Source: Mesobacillus subterraneus
Lineage (GTDB): Bacteria > Bacillota > Bacilli > Bacillales > Cytobacillaceae
Direction of reading: 5' to 3'
Assembly (NCBI RefSeq): GCF_020524355.2
Contig: NZ_CP129019.1
Location: 3,410,001 to 3,474,000 of the forward strand
DNA: 64,000 bases
The notes under the pieces were generated by a model that ran no database searches, was not told the DNA's origin, and saw only the letters and a list, made by a program, of their open reading frames with translations. Position numbers and translations under genes: made by a program. Shown here in pieces: positions 34,196 through 41,328 of the stretch (position 1 is its first letter; every line of letters starts with the position of its first letter).

Positions 34196-35793
34196 ACAGC
34201 TACCTCCTGTCTTATGATCTTTTTCGATTCCTTCCGGTTACGCTTTTTTGACAGAATTTCAGATTTATAAGTTTCGAGAAACTTCTCTACATCTTTTCCT
34301 GCGCTGCGATTGCCTTTCCCTCGGCATTGAACAATTTCATTCGTTTTCCGGTAAAGCTCAACTGTATAGTAGGATTGGTTCGGTTGATCAGCCCTCCTGA
34401 TAAACATGATTACTATCTCGCCCTTTGCATAGCGATCAGCGTAACGGCCAACACAGTGATTCAAGTTCTCCCCTTCATCGAACATCTCGATACTCGATGC
34501 AGCTGGACGAATGAACAACCCGTCTTTCTCGTATCTGTATTTTTCCAAGTGCTTTTGTTGTAAAGAGATTTTCCGGTTGATGACAGCATCATTCTTGATT
34601 TTGATAGCCCTTGTTGTCTTCTGATGGGCATTGTGTAAGTTGTTTGGCATCAGGACACTTTCCTGCTTGATGTCCATTTTGAGTTCGATGCATTCGTCCA
34701 AGTAATCTTTCCAATTGGTAATCAGACTTGTGACAGAGTAATAGCGTTTTGGATCCTTTTTCATTTGATTTAGTGCGTACTTCATTATTCGGTCTAGGGA
34801 TGGTAAGCGTTTCAGAATGAAGTTTAGCTTGTCCTGATAATAACTGCCTGTCAATAAGTGATCACATGCTTGAGCTGTTGCCCAATCTATTTGCACCCGT
34901 CTATCCCTGAACCATTTATAGTTGTGCAACAGAAGAGGTGTCATAATAACGTTGGAGGCCTTCCAGGCCTTTAACTCAGATTTAGATAACCCTAGAATTT
35001 TCTCCATCGTTTTTCCCCGCATGTTTACACTTCGATAGAGATGTTGATCTTCCACCATCGCCTTGACCAACTCGCCCATCCCCATCTTCCACAGGTATTC
35101 TATGAATGGGTATTTCGCAAACTTAGCGAAGAAGTAGATTAAATCGATATTCCTGTTTGCAAAATGCGTCCATTCCCCGTACTTGAAGAATGTCCCTTCG
35201 GTGGCTTTTAGAATGCTCTCAATCGATTGCTTGGAGTTTCTGGTGTATCCGGCTTTCCCGATCATTGTCCAGACCTTGTTGGCAAAACTCCATCCGTCAT
35301 ATCTTTGTACCTTTCTGGTGACTATTCCGGAATAGTTGTTTCTGTACATCATGTGGACTTTTCCTTTTTCAAAAACATAACGGGTAACCGGATAGTAAGT
35401 TGTGTCCCCTTTGTAGTTTTCCCTGTAATCCATAGACACCCTGTATCCCGTCGCTGTAATAGCCTCTGGATTCGCAAGAGACTTTTCATACCAGATAACA
35501 TAGGCTTCATCGAGCAACTTCCCTCTGCCTCTTCCAGCTTGTTTGACCAAAACTAACGATTGGCAATGCTGGCATTTCCAGTCCTCGTTATGAGTAAGTT
35601 GTTTGGAATCGGATACCATGTAATCTTTTTTACAGTGAGTACAGAAACCTCTCTGGATGGTAGAAGTCACCCTTTTCACGAAAAAGTAACGGCTATACAG
35701 CAATGCATCATCTACTACAAAATTTTTTAACTCTTGACTGATCTCTGAGGAGAAATGGGCCGTGAACATTTCAAACCGTTTATCTTGTGCCAT
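34192..35793 (-). CDS. PcfJ-like protein
   Basis: 533 residues from ATG 35793 (AGAGGTGAGG upstream). An N-terminal zinc ribbon (CTHCKKDYM; CQHCQSLV) leads into the PcfJ-type region with the conserved NHCVGRYADRYAKGEIVIMF motif near residue 460 and an AYTVE-like strand (SYYTVELYRKT). PcfJ is named from enterococcal plasmid pCF10; phage homologues sit in replication modules. Its activity is unknown. It is paired with the PcfK-like gene upstream. Confidence 0.85.
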   Translation of the reverse strand: MAQDKRFEMFTAHFSSEISQELKNFVVDDALLYSRYFFVKRVTSTIQRGFCTHCKKDYMVSDSKQLTHNEDWKCQHCQSLVLVKQAGRGRGKLLDEAYVIWYEKSLANPEAITATGYRVSMDYRENYKGDTTYYPVTRYVFEKGKVHMMYRNNYSGIVTRKVQRYDGWSFANKVWTMIGKAGYTRNSKQSIESILKATEGTFFKYGEWTHFANRNIDLIYFFAKFAKYPFIEYLWKMGMGELVKAMVEDQHLYRSVNMRGKTMEKILGLSKSELKAWKASNVIMTPLLLHNYKWFRDRRVQIDWATAQACDHLLTGSYYQDKLNFILKRLPSLDRIMKYALNQMKKDPKRYYSVTSLITNWKDYLDECIELKMDIKQESVLMPNNLHNAHQKTTRAIKIKNDAVINRKISLQQKHLEKYRYEKDGLFIRPAASSIEMFDEGENLNHCVGRYADRYAKGEIVIMFIRRADQPNQSYYTVELYRKTNEIVQCRGKGNRSAGKDVEKFLETYKSEILSKKRNRKESKKIIRQEVAV

Positions 35794-35804
35794 GCCCTCA
35801 CCTC

Positions 35805-36164
35805 TCACAAGAAATCATCCAGACTGACATTAAAGTCATCTGAAGCTTTTTCTGGATTCACAGAAGACACTGCAGGCGCTTCTACCTTCACTGGCTGCCC
35901 ATCTATCCCGAAATATTCCAACACCACAGCAAAGCCCTCAGCATCGGTCAAGACGGCCATGTTACCGATCTTCTTTTTCTCCGCTGCCTTCCTCATCGCC
36001 TCGATGGATTTCGCTATTGTCCGGTCCTCTGCAAGAATTTTTCCAGCACCAGCTGGATGGCTTTCAAGATGTTGCAGAAGGAAGTTTCCCACTACCTGAA
36101 TATATGGATTTTTGTTATTGGTTGTCATTTCACCTTTTAATTTCGCATTGGCCTTTTCTAACAC
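35805..36164 (-). CDS. PcfK-like / AcrIIA9-family protein
   Basis: 119 residues from GTG 36164, 7 bases after GAGGAGG. Segments GKILAEDRTIAKSIEAMRKA and NMAVLTDAEGFAVVLEYFGI resemble PcfK-like proteins that accompany PcfJ. The family contains the Cas9 inhibitor AcrIIA9, so an anti-CRISPR activity is conceivable but not shown. The C-terminus ends with the acidic motif DDFNVSLDDFL. 12 bases separate it from the PcfJ start. Confidence 0.6.
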   Translation of the reverse strand: MLEKANAKLKGEMTTNNKNPYIQVVGNFLLQHLESHPAGAGKILAEDRTIAKSIEAMRKAAEKKKIGNMAVLTDAEGFAVVLEYFGIDGQPVKVEAPAVSSVNPEKASDDFNVSLDDFL

Positions 36165-36190
36165 ACTAACCCCTCCTCTTTGAAATTTAT

Positions 36191-36217
36191 GTACCAAAGG
36201 AGCATTTCCTTTGGTAC
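36191..36217. promoter_or_regulatory. Perfect 11-bp inverted repeat ahead of the PcfK-like gene
   Basis: GTACCAAAGGA (36191-36201) and TCCTTTGGTAC (36207-36217) with a 5-base loop. No T-tract on either strand, so rather a protein site or leader hairpin than a terminator. Confidence 0.5.
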
Positions 36218-36259
36218 CGGTTATTAAGTTATTATTGGGGTATAAATCAGGTGGTGTTT

Positions 36260-36469
36260 TTAGCAGAGCTCACTTTCCTCAAAAGTGACTCTTTTGGATT
36301 TACCACTTGTTGTTTCAACAATTGTTAGGCCGTGTGAGACCGCCTCACATTTGAAAGCCTTTCCTTTGTTGCCATCCAGTACAAGGACGATCACCTTGCC
36401 TGGTTCTATTTTTTGGCTGATGGACATATCTTGATTATTGATTTCTATTTCTTTTAATCTTTTTTGCAT
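36260..36469 (-). CDS. Small phage protein, XtrA/YqaO-like
   Basis: 69 residues. The C-terminal half (GKAFKCEAVSHGLTIVETTS GKSKRVTFEE) resembles the XtrA/YqaO family of PBSX and skin. No function is known. It stands apart from its neighbours by about 35-95 bases. Confidence 0.45.
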   Translation of the reverse strand: MQKRLKEIEINNQDMSISQKIEPGKVIVLVLDGNKGKAFKCEAVSHGLTIVETTSGKSKRVTFEESELC

Positions 36470-36487
36470 TATGACACCCCTGCCCTA

Positions 36488-36547
36488 TGGTATAATTAAG
36501 GTGTCTATAAGTTTTGATTGCCAGACCGCCCGTCTGGCAGTTTTTTT
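36488..36547 (+). ncRNA. Candidate short antisense RNA (promoter plus terminator)
   Basis: TGGTATAAT (36488-36496) is a perfect extended -10. About 22 bases later starts a strong hairpin, TGCCAGAC/GTCTGGCA (36519-36539), followed by seven T. The transcript would be roughly 45 bases, antisense to the leftward early operon. No expression evidence; -35 is poor. Confidence 0.3.
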
Positions 36548-36666
36548 ATTTCTGGGAACTTTTCTTCCCACCTTCGCTCCCATTCTTCTAATGCTGCCTT
36601 ATTACCAACAAGACACTTTTTGTTTAATAGGAACAGCGACATAGTTTGATAGTTTTCTGTCTTCAT
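36505..36666 (-). CDS. Hypothetical phage protein, 53 aa
   Basis: Starts MKTENYQTMSLFLLNKKCLV after AAAGGAG, with a Trp/Glu-rich helix (LEEWERRWEEKFPEIKK). It overlaps the end of the preceding gene by 65 bases in another frame. Not recognised. Confidence 0.5.
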   Translation of the reverse strand: MKTENYQTMSLFLLNKKCLVGNKAALEEWERRWEEKFPEIKKLPDGRSGNQNL

Positions 36667-36799
36667 TCGCGCTCCTTTCTTTTTGGCTTTTAAATAAATC
36701 ATGCTCCGTTTCACATGATCCAGAACAAAACATGAATTGATTTGAATGGACAGTAAAAGTAGCGCCGCAATTTGAACACTGGCTGTATAACCTGGGCAT
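36602..36799 (-). CDS. Small zinc-finger-like protein, 65 aa
   Basis: Starts MPRLYSQCSNCGATFTVHSN after AAAGGAGAG. Four cysteines (CSNC and FCSGSC) form a zinc-ribbon pattern in the first 30 residues. The C-terminal part overlaps the next gene and looks less constrained. Confidence 0.5.
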   Translation of the reverse strand: MPRLYSQCSNCGATFTVHSNQFMFCSGSCETEHDLFKSQKERSANEDRKLSNYVAVPIKQKVSCW

Positions 36800-36803
36800 G
36801 CTC

Positions 36804-36965
36804 CTACTCTCCTTTTCTGACAATCTCTCCTTCACCAACATCCCGTATTAGAGCATCTTGGCAGCATGACGGACATTGAATTAGGTGCTGTTCTTCAAAT
36901 GCTTGCTCGACTGCAAAAGTGACAACACAGCCACCACATTCGTATATATGGACTAATATATTCAT
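36804..36965 (-). CDS. Zinc-ribbon microprotein, 53 aa
   Basis: Starts MNILVHIYECGGCVVTFAVE and has a second knuckle CPSCCQ, so a two-CxxC zinc ribbon. AGGAGTG precedes the ATG, and the TAG stop lies a few bases before the next gene start. Part of a run of closely packed early genes. Confidence 0.6.
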   Translation of the reverse strand: MNILVHIYECGGCVVTFAVEQAFEEQHLIQCPSCCQDALIRDVGEGEIVRKGE

Positions 36966-36967
36966 GA

Positions 36968-37132
36968 TTAGACACTCCTAGCTTGTTGGCATCTATGGAT
37001 TATGTATAGACGCTCTAGTTCGGATAACGGAAGTTGATTTAGATTTTCTTTATTCAAGCCCGATTTCCAAAGTTGATACTCAAGAAACATTCTTCTCTTT
37101 TGCACTGCTTCAAGCAGGATCCCCATCTCCAT
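36968..37132 (-). CDS. Hypothetical microprotein, 54 aa
   Basis: Starts MEMGILLEAVQKRRMFLEYQ, then helical (LPLSELERLYIIHRCQQ). Start ATG 37132 or 37126; GAGGGATGGAG lies just upstream. It directly follows the replication initiator gene. The helical Lys/Leu pattern is reminiscent of small Spo0E or Fur-regulated proteins, but I cannot assign it. Confidence 0.55.
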   Translation of the reverse strand: MEMGILLEAVQKRRMFLEYQLWKSGLNKENLNQLPLSELERLYIIHRCQQARSV

Positions 37133-37135
37133 CCC

Positions 37136-38134
37136 TCACTTTTTAAATTTCTTTAATTCTTGTTCCAGAGCCTTTTTCTCTGCTTCAAAGTCAAAGTCTT
37201 CTTGTTGAACTGGTTCAGATTGTTTGGCAGCTGATTGTTGTTGATGGGCTTCGAACCATTCAGGTGGTTGTTCTTTTCTCAGTGGCTTTCCTCCACCCTT
37301 AGGTCTATCCCGTTGCCTTGACTTTTGTTCCCTGAATGCTTGTTGTACAGCCCTGGCATCATCGGCAGTTTTAACCTTCTTATCTGCCCATGACCTTAAA
37401 ATGCTTTCAACGTAACTCCACTTTTTAGATCCGTTCTCTACAGCAAGCTTCAAGGCCTCTAGGACTACCTCGTCTGAAAGGTCATCACACCATCCAGCTA
37501 TCTTTTGAGACATATAGCCTCCAATGGTTCCGAAACCATTTTCTTCAAAAAAACGAAATGGATTTTCCTTTTGCGCCGGTGCATCTTCTTCAACTTCTTT
37601 TAAAATCTCTGAAGTACTCTCTGTAGTAATCTCTGGTATTGGTCTGTTCAAATTGAACACATGGTCTGTCCATTTTGAACAGATGGTCTGCTCATTTTGA
37701 ACAGATGCGCCGTTATGCTTTTCTTCATTTTGAACAAAAGCGTCATCTTGCAATTCTTCATCTTGAACAACCGCGTCACTATGCATTTGTTCATTTTGAA
37801 CAGATGGTGTGTTCAACCCCTCCAATTCTTCGTAGTTGATTGTGTACCACTTGGTTCTGTCGAAGTTCTTTTTGTTGAAATTTCCACTGATTAATAAGCC
37901 GAGGCTTTCCAATTTTGAAATGGTTCTCCTGATCGTGCTTACCGACCAGAAAGGGAATTGCTCTTGCCAATCCTCTTGGGTGTTATAGACCCACTTCTTC
38001 TCCTCATAGCAATGCTTGCTTTCTTGTAGCCAATAATTCAATTGCTGTAGAAATATCGCTTCGTTAAGTCCTACTTTTTCTGCAAGAGAAGGCAGCACAA
38101 TGATGGGTTTGTCATCCAGTAAAAGTTTGCTCAA
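37136..38134 (-). CDS. DnaD-like replication initiator
   Basis: 332 residues from TTG 38134 (GAGGAGAAAGG upstream). The N-terminal winged helix (PIIVLPSLAEKVGLNEAIFL QQLNYWL; SVSTIRRTISKLESLGLL) binds the origin. A repeat-rich linker (about 130-190) encodes the iterons. The C-terminal DnaD-type domain follows (QKIAGWCDDLSDEVVLEALK; ILRSWADKKVKT). It would open the phage origin and load the host helicase; no DnaC-like loader is adjacent. Confidence 0.85.
   Translation of the reverse strand: MSKLLLDDKPIIVLPSLAEKVGLNEAIFLQQLNYWLQESKHCYEEKKWVYNTQEDWQEQFPFWSVSTIRRTISKLESLGLLISGNFNKKNFDRTKWYTINYEELEGLNTPSVQNEQMHSDAVVQDEELQDDAFVQNEEKHNGASVQNEQTICSKWTDHVFNLNRPIPEITTESTSEILKEVEEDAPAQKENPFRFFEENGFGTIGGYMSQKIAGWCDDLSDEVVLEALKLAVENGSKKWSYVESILRSWADKKVKTADDARAVQQAFREQKSRQRDRPKGGGKPLRKEQPPEWFEAHQQQSAAKQSEPVQQEDFDFEAEKKALEQELKKFKK
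37648..37811. other. Probable phage replication origin: six phased iterons
   Basis: TTGAACA-cored repeats begin at 37653, 37675, 37697, 37730, 37763 and 37796. The best copies read CATTTTGAACAGATGGT. Spacings are 22, 22, 33, 33 and 33 bp, all multiples of 11, so every copy lies on the same face of the helix. The 22-bp steps change the reading frame, so the repeat is kept at DNA level. Position inside the initiator gene matches lambda-type origins. Confidence 0.75.
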
Positions 38135-38337
38135 GCCTTTCTCCTCCTCTTTATGGTTTTGGTTTCTACTAAAACGGTACAAACAGCGAAATCATTTCTA
38201 ACCTGTTCCAACCGATAATCTGGATATCTAGTTAAATAATTCCGCACAAGGGCTAAAAAATTTTGCTCTGATAACTCTGATTGCTGATTTAGCAGCCATT
38301 CGGGGAGCAATACATTCGTTGTCTTGGAAGTAAGCAA
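38131..38337 (-). CDS. Hypothetical phage protein, 68 aa
   Basis: Helical, ends in a basic tail (KTIKRRRKA). Its stop overlaps the initiator start by 4 bases, so translation is coupled. Contains LLPEWLLNQQSELSEQNFLA. Not recognised. Confidence 0.55.
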   Translation of the reverse strand: MLTSKTTNVLLPEWLLNQQSELSEQNFLALVRNYLTRYPDYRLEQVRNDFAVCTVLVETKTIKRRRKA

Positions 38338-38340
38338 GGG

Positions 38341-38511
38341 CTATGCCTCTATGAAAATATGAACATGTTTGTTTTGATTGACCGGCAGCTGCTCTCTAAC
38401 TTCTTCCGCATGGTCCTGGCATTCCGAAACACTTTCCGCATCAATAAAAGCCTTGTGGACAGTCTGGAAGCATTGGTTAATCTTAATTGCAAAATCAACC
38501 TCATATAGCAT
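38341..38511 (-). CDS. Hypothetical microprotein, 56 aa
   Basis: Starts MLYEVDFAIKINQCFQTVHK with AAGGAGG 7 bases upstream; acidic, ends VHIFIEA. Alternating strand-helix-strand pattern. The stop lies 4 bases before the next frame. Confidence 0.55.
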   Translation of the reverse strand: MLYEVDFAIKINQCFQTVHKAFIDAESVSECQDHAEEVREQLPVNQNKHVHIFIEA

Positions 38512-38536
38512 AAGTTGTCCTCCTTCTGAATAAAAT

Positions 38537-38914
38537 TTAACGTGCCGCTTCTTTTTTCTGTTTCCTGATCAGCGTGTTATATCTATGCTTCACAGCAACA
38601 GGGGTACGGTCGAATTTTTTCGCAAGATGGACACATGTAACAAGATGAAAGTGATTTAGCAGATAAAAGTCTTCTTCAACAGTCCATGGTTTTCTGGTAT
38701 ATCCTTCAAGCACTAATGCTTCGTTAAACATTGAAGGCTGCTTTTCAGTGTTTTGGAAAAGAACTTCAGACAAGGATCTCATTTTTGCGCCAACTGGACA
38801 TTGGGTGTTGCATATACCATTTTGATTTTTGCCATTGAACTCACAACCCTTGCACTCAGTGTCTAAAAGATTGTGTATCTTTTGCCTTATCCTTCGCTTT
38901 TCAGTGCGATTCAT
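38537..38914 (-). CDS. Zinc-finger and SANT/Myb-like HTH protein
   Basis: 125 residues from ATG 38914 (AGAGGAGGG upstream). The N-terminal cysteine cluster (CKGCEFNG; CNTQCPVG) is the phage zinc-finger domain seen in many Bacillus phages. The C-terminal half (RKPWTVEEDFYLLNHFHLVT, then KKFDRTPVAVKHRYNTLIRK) is Myb/SANT-like and may bind DNA. Role in early regulation is likely but unproven. Confidence 0.7.
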   Translation of the reverse strand: MNRTEKRRIRQKIHNLLDTECKGCEFNGKNQNGICNTQCPVGAKMRSLSEVLFQNTEKQPSMFNEALVLEGYTRKPWTVEEDFYLLNHFHLVTCVHLAKKFDRTPVAVKHRYNTLIRKQKKEAAR

Positions 38915-38943
38915 ATTATCCCTCCTCTCTATTTCAACGCGCA

Positions 38944-39015
38944 CCGTAATGACCAGGAAATTGTAAAGTGGGGCCATCTAAAGGGGTCAGTTAGATGTCC
39001 TCCTGGTCATTACGG
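38944..39015. promoter_or_regulatory. Nested hairpin in the leader of the zinc-finger gene
   Basis: CCGTAATGACCAGGA (38944-38958) and TCCTGGTCATTACGG (39001-39015) are a perfect 15-bp inverted repeat. CATCTAA/TTAGATG (38975-38997) forms a second stem inside the loop. A further hairpin GGCAAGAA/TTCTTGCC adjoins at 39014-39036. No T-tract. The transcript ends about 30 bases before the gene start. Confidence 0.6.
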
Positions 39016-39085
39016 CAAGAATTGAAGCTTCTTGCCCTAGATTGGTTTCTAGTGATATAGTGAATGTGGATTACTTGAACATTAT

Positions 39086-39439
39086 TCAAGCAGTGAGTGT
39101 TGGAGCACTTGCTGCTTGCTTTTTTATGTGGACCTTTGTCCCGTTGGTTTGCTGGAACCAGATACGGATCTGCTCAATTTCCATAGCGAGCATTCTATAA
39201 TGTTGTGAATCTACGATTTTTCCTGCATTGCTCAATTTCTTAGCATAGGAATTAAGAGACTGCGAAATGTAGATCATCTCCATGCCGTCGAGCTCGACTA
39301 CACGATTCATCCCTCCAACCTTAATGAGTGCAATGTCAAAAAGTTGTTGCCCCATCCCCGTCAAAGTTTTTCGGTGATTTCTCATAGCATTTTTCAACAT
39401 TTCTCTTTGTACAGTTAATAGATATAAACGTTGCTTCAT
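39086..39439 (-). CDS. Hypothetical phage protein, 117 aa
   Basis: All-helical, basic (MKQRLYLLTVQREMLKNAMR; YAKKLSNAGKIVDSQHYRML). It overlaps the upstream gene by 4 bases (ATGA). Followed by a 170-base structured stretch. Not recognised. Confidence 0.6.
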   Translation of the reverse strand: MKQRLYLLTVQREMLKNAMRNHRKTLTGMGQQLFDIALIKVGGMNRVVELDGMEMIYISQSLNSYAKKLSNAGKIVDSQHYRMLAMEIEQIRIWFQQTNGTKVHIKKQAASAPTLTA

Positions 39440-39750
39440 ATAACTCTTTCTCCTTCCAACTTTTTCATTAATTCAAGTAATTTGTGTGCTTGACCTCTGC
39501 TAATCCTATCTGTGAACATTATTCTTTTATGCTTTTTTGAAATCATAAAAATATAACCATATGCTGTTGTAGAAAAATAAATGGATGCAATCTTAGCTTC
39601 TGGGTCATCCTCCACATCAATTACATAGTCCTCACCAAGTTTTGAACTAGAAGATATACTCTGTAAAAGTTCCTTTAAAAGAGCGTCACCATATTTTTCA
39701 CCCAGCAATGTCAATTCAGATTTTGCAACTTCACTTTCCATTTTGTTCAC
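39436..39750 (-). CDS. Hypothetical phage protein, 104 aa
   Basis: Alpha/beta: an N-terminal helix, then AKIASIYFSTTAYGYIFMI strands and a C-terminal helix (QAHKLLELMKKLEGE). Starts 2 bases after the HTH gene. Not recognised. Confidence 0.55.
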   Translation of the reverse strand: MNKMESEVAKSELTLLGEKYGDALLKELLQSISSSSKLGEDYVIDVEDDPEAKIASIYFSTTAYGYIFMISKKHKRIMFTDRISRGQAHKLLELMKKLEGERVI

Positions 39751-39752
39751 CC

Positions 39753-40265
39753 CTATTTATTTAATTTCCTGACCTTCAAGCTGAGCTTCCAGGCCTTAAA
39801 AACATCTTTCATGGAGAACCGGTATTCCCGACATAGCACCCCAACCAGGTTGATGATGCTTGCTGATGCATCCAGCAGCTCAGCGACAACCCGCTTTATG
39901 TCTTCTCTTTCAGCTTCACTTCTTGTATGTATTGGTTTCGCCCACGAAACCATGTCTAGTTGTTGCAGTGCTTCAGCTGTTTCATTTTTAACTAAGAAAA
40001 CCATGCTTGCTGGATGCTGATCCACATAGTCACCATTAAAGTAAGGTATCGCTACTTCACCGGCAGCATCCTGCCAGGTGTTGAAATAAAACTCTACATC
40101 ATCCAATGCTTCTGCAATCGGGCGCCGCATATCATTTGGCACCCGCCTGGATCCTGTTTCATACTTTGCTAAGCTCTCCCGCGATATTGGAAGGTCCATT
40201 GAAAGTTCTTCTTGTGAGTAACCTTGCCTTTTCCTCGCACCGGCCAGCATCTCTCCGATGACCAT
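39753..40265 (-). CDS. XRE-family HTH protein with C-terminal helical domain
   Basis: 170 residues. HTH at residues 3-55 (AGARKRQGYSQEELSMDLPI, then ESLAKYETGSRRVP). The rest is helical with a conserved EREDIKRVVAELLDASASII segment. Found in early regions of Bacillus phages; probably a regulator of early genes. Lies in the leftward early operon behind Cro. Confidence 0.75.
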   Translation of the reverse strand: MVIGEMLAGARKRQGYSQEELSMDLPISRESLAKYETGSRRVPNDMRRPIAEALDDVEFYFNTWQDAAGEVAIPYFNGDYVDQHPASMVFLVKNETAEALQQLDMVSWAKPIHTRSEAEREDIKRVVAELLDASASIINLVGVLCREYRFSMKDVFKAWKLSLKVRKLNK

Positions 40266-40340
40266 TATTTAATTCCTCCCTTTGTACCTAAAATAGGATA
40301 TTTTTGTGACATACCAACCTGATAAATTAGAGATAATAAA

Positions 40341-40508
40341 CTAGCTGTTAACTGACTCTTGATGTTGATCTAAATCAGAAAAGTCCTGAGAATAACTTGT
40401 GATAACAATTTTCTTTCCGGTATGCCTTGAAAGTATTCCTTCAACAATCCGAACAAGTCTTTCAGCTTTTTCAGGTGTAATAACCACTGGTTGAAAATCT
40501 TGTTTCAC
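40341..40508 (-). CDS. Hypothetical microprotein, 55 aa
   Basis: GTG start with GGAGGG 6 bases upstream; starts MKQDFQPVVITPEKAERLVR. A strand, a helix and a strand (KKIVITSY), acidic end. Lies between Cro and the second HTH gene. Not recognised. Confidence 0.5.
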   Translation of the reverse strand: MKQDFQPVVITPEKAERLVRIVEGILSRHTGKKIVITSYSQDFSDLDQHQESVNS

Positions 40509-40532
40509 ATTCTTCCCTCCTACCGGGTTAAA

Positions 40533-40549
40533 ATTAACTACAAGTTAAC
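40533..40549. promoter_or_regulatory. Fifth copy of the immunity operator, downstream of cro
   Basis: ATTAACTACAAGTTAAC matches the 17-bp operator type of 40762-40869 (GTTAACAACAAGTTAAC) at 15 of 17 positions. It overlaps the cro stop codon. It could bind repressor as a remote site. Confidence 0.55.
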
Positions 40550-40743
40550 TAGGTACTCAAAAAAATTTTATCTGGAGTCGTATTATAAACAGCAGCTATT
40601 TTTATAGCTAATTCATAGGACAGTCCACGCTTGCCGTTTTCAATTTGCCAATAATACGGTTTGGTTACTCCGATAAGCTCAGCAACTTGCTGGTAAGTAA
40701 GGTTTTCTTTTTCCCTGATTTCTTTTAATTTATTTAATTGCAA
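40549..40743 (-). CDS. Cro-like repressor (XRE HTH)
   Basis: 64 residues, only an HTH domain (LKEIREKENLTYQQVAELIG VTKPYYWQIENG). First gene of the leftward early operon, expressed from the strong promoter at 40782-40810, divergent from CI. It should bind the same 17-bp operators to promote lytic growth. Confidence 0.85.
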   Translation of the reverse strand: MQLNKLKEIREKENLTYQQVAELIGVTKPYYWQIENGKRGLSYELAIKIAAVYNTTPDKIFLST

Positions 40744-40761
40744 TTTTCATCACCCCTCTTT

Positions 40762-40876
40762 GTTAACTTGTTGTTAACTGAATTATACGTTAACAACAAG
40801 TTAACGTCAATACAAAAGTTACTATTTAGTTAACTTTTTTTATAAATTTTACGTTAGCACTTAGTTAACTTATAAT
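40762..40876. promoter_or_regulatory. Genetic switch: four 17-bp operators and divergent promoters
   Basis: Operators: GTTAACTTGTTGTTAAC (40762), GTTAACAACAAGTTAAC (40789), GTTACTATTTAGTTAAC (40818) and GTTAGCACTTAGTTAAC (40853). Leftward early promoter: TTGACG (40810-40805), 17-base spacer, TATAAT (40787-40782), with the 40789 operator filling the spacer. Rightward promoter for the repressor: TTTACG (40848), 17 bases, TATAAT (40871-40876), with the last operator inside it. CI should therefore repress both promoters. Confidence 0.85.
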
Positions 40877-40909
40877 TAAGTGTAAATAATCTAATAAAGT
40901 TTTGATGGG

Positions 40910-41311
40910 ATGATTAGAATGGGTTTTCCGGAAAGATTAAGAAAATTAAGAAAAGATAACCGTCTTACTCAAGAGGAGTTAGGATCTAAAATAAACGTAA
41001 CAAAAGTTTCTATCTCGGGTTATGAAAATGGAAACCGAACCCCTGACACTGATACTCTTCAAAAGATTGCTGATTTATTTGATGTGTCAACTGATTACTT
41101 ATTAGGGAGGAGCGACACAACTAATGTTTCTGTGGCTGGTGAAATCATCGAGCTTACCCCAGAAGAATTAAAAGTGTTTGAAGAAATGAAAAAGTACTCG
41201 ATAGCTTTCCATGACCTTCAGAGTGACCCTGGACCAAAAGTTAAACAGTTAATCAAAATGTGGGAAGCAATGAAGGTCCAATTCGAAGAAATTGATAAAG
41301 ACGAAAAATAA
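40910..41311 (+). CDS. CI-like lysogeny repressor (XRE HTH)
   Basis: 133 residues. N-terminal HTH (LRKLRKDNRLTQEELGSKIN VTKVSISGYENG), then a short helical C-terminal domain, without the LexA-type protease domain. That absence fits induction through the ImmA-like protein next to it rather than RecA self-cleavage. ATG 40910 and 40919 are both possible; ribosome sites are weak, and the -10 lies 34 bases upstream. Confidence 0.88.
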   Translation: MIRMGFPERLRKLRKDNRLTQEELGSKINVTKVSISGYENGNRTPDTDTLQKIADLFDVSTDYLLGRSDTTNVSVAGEIIELTPEELKVFEEMKKYSIAFHDLQSDPGPKVKQLIKMWEAMKVQFEEIDKDEK

Positions 41312-41328
41312 CATCGAGGTTGATCACA

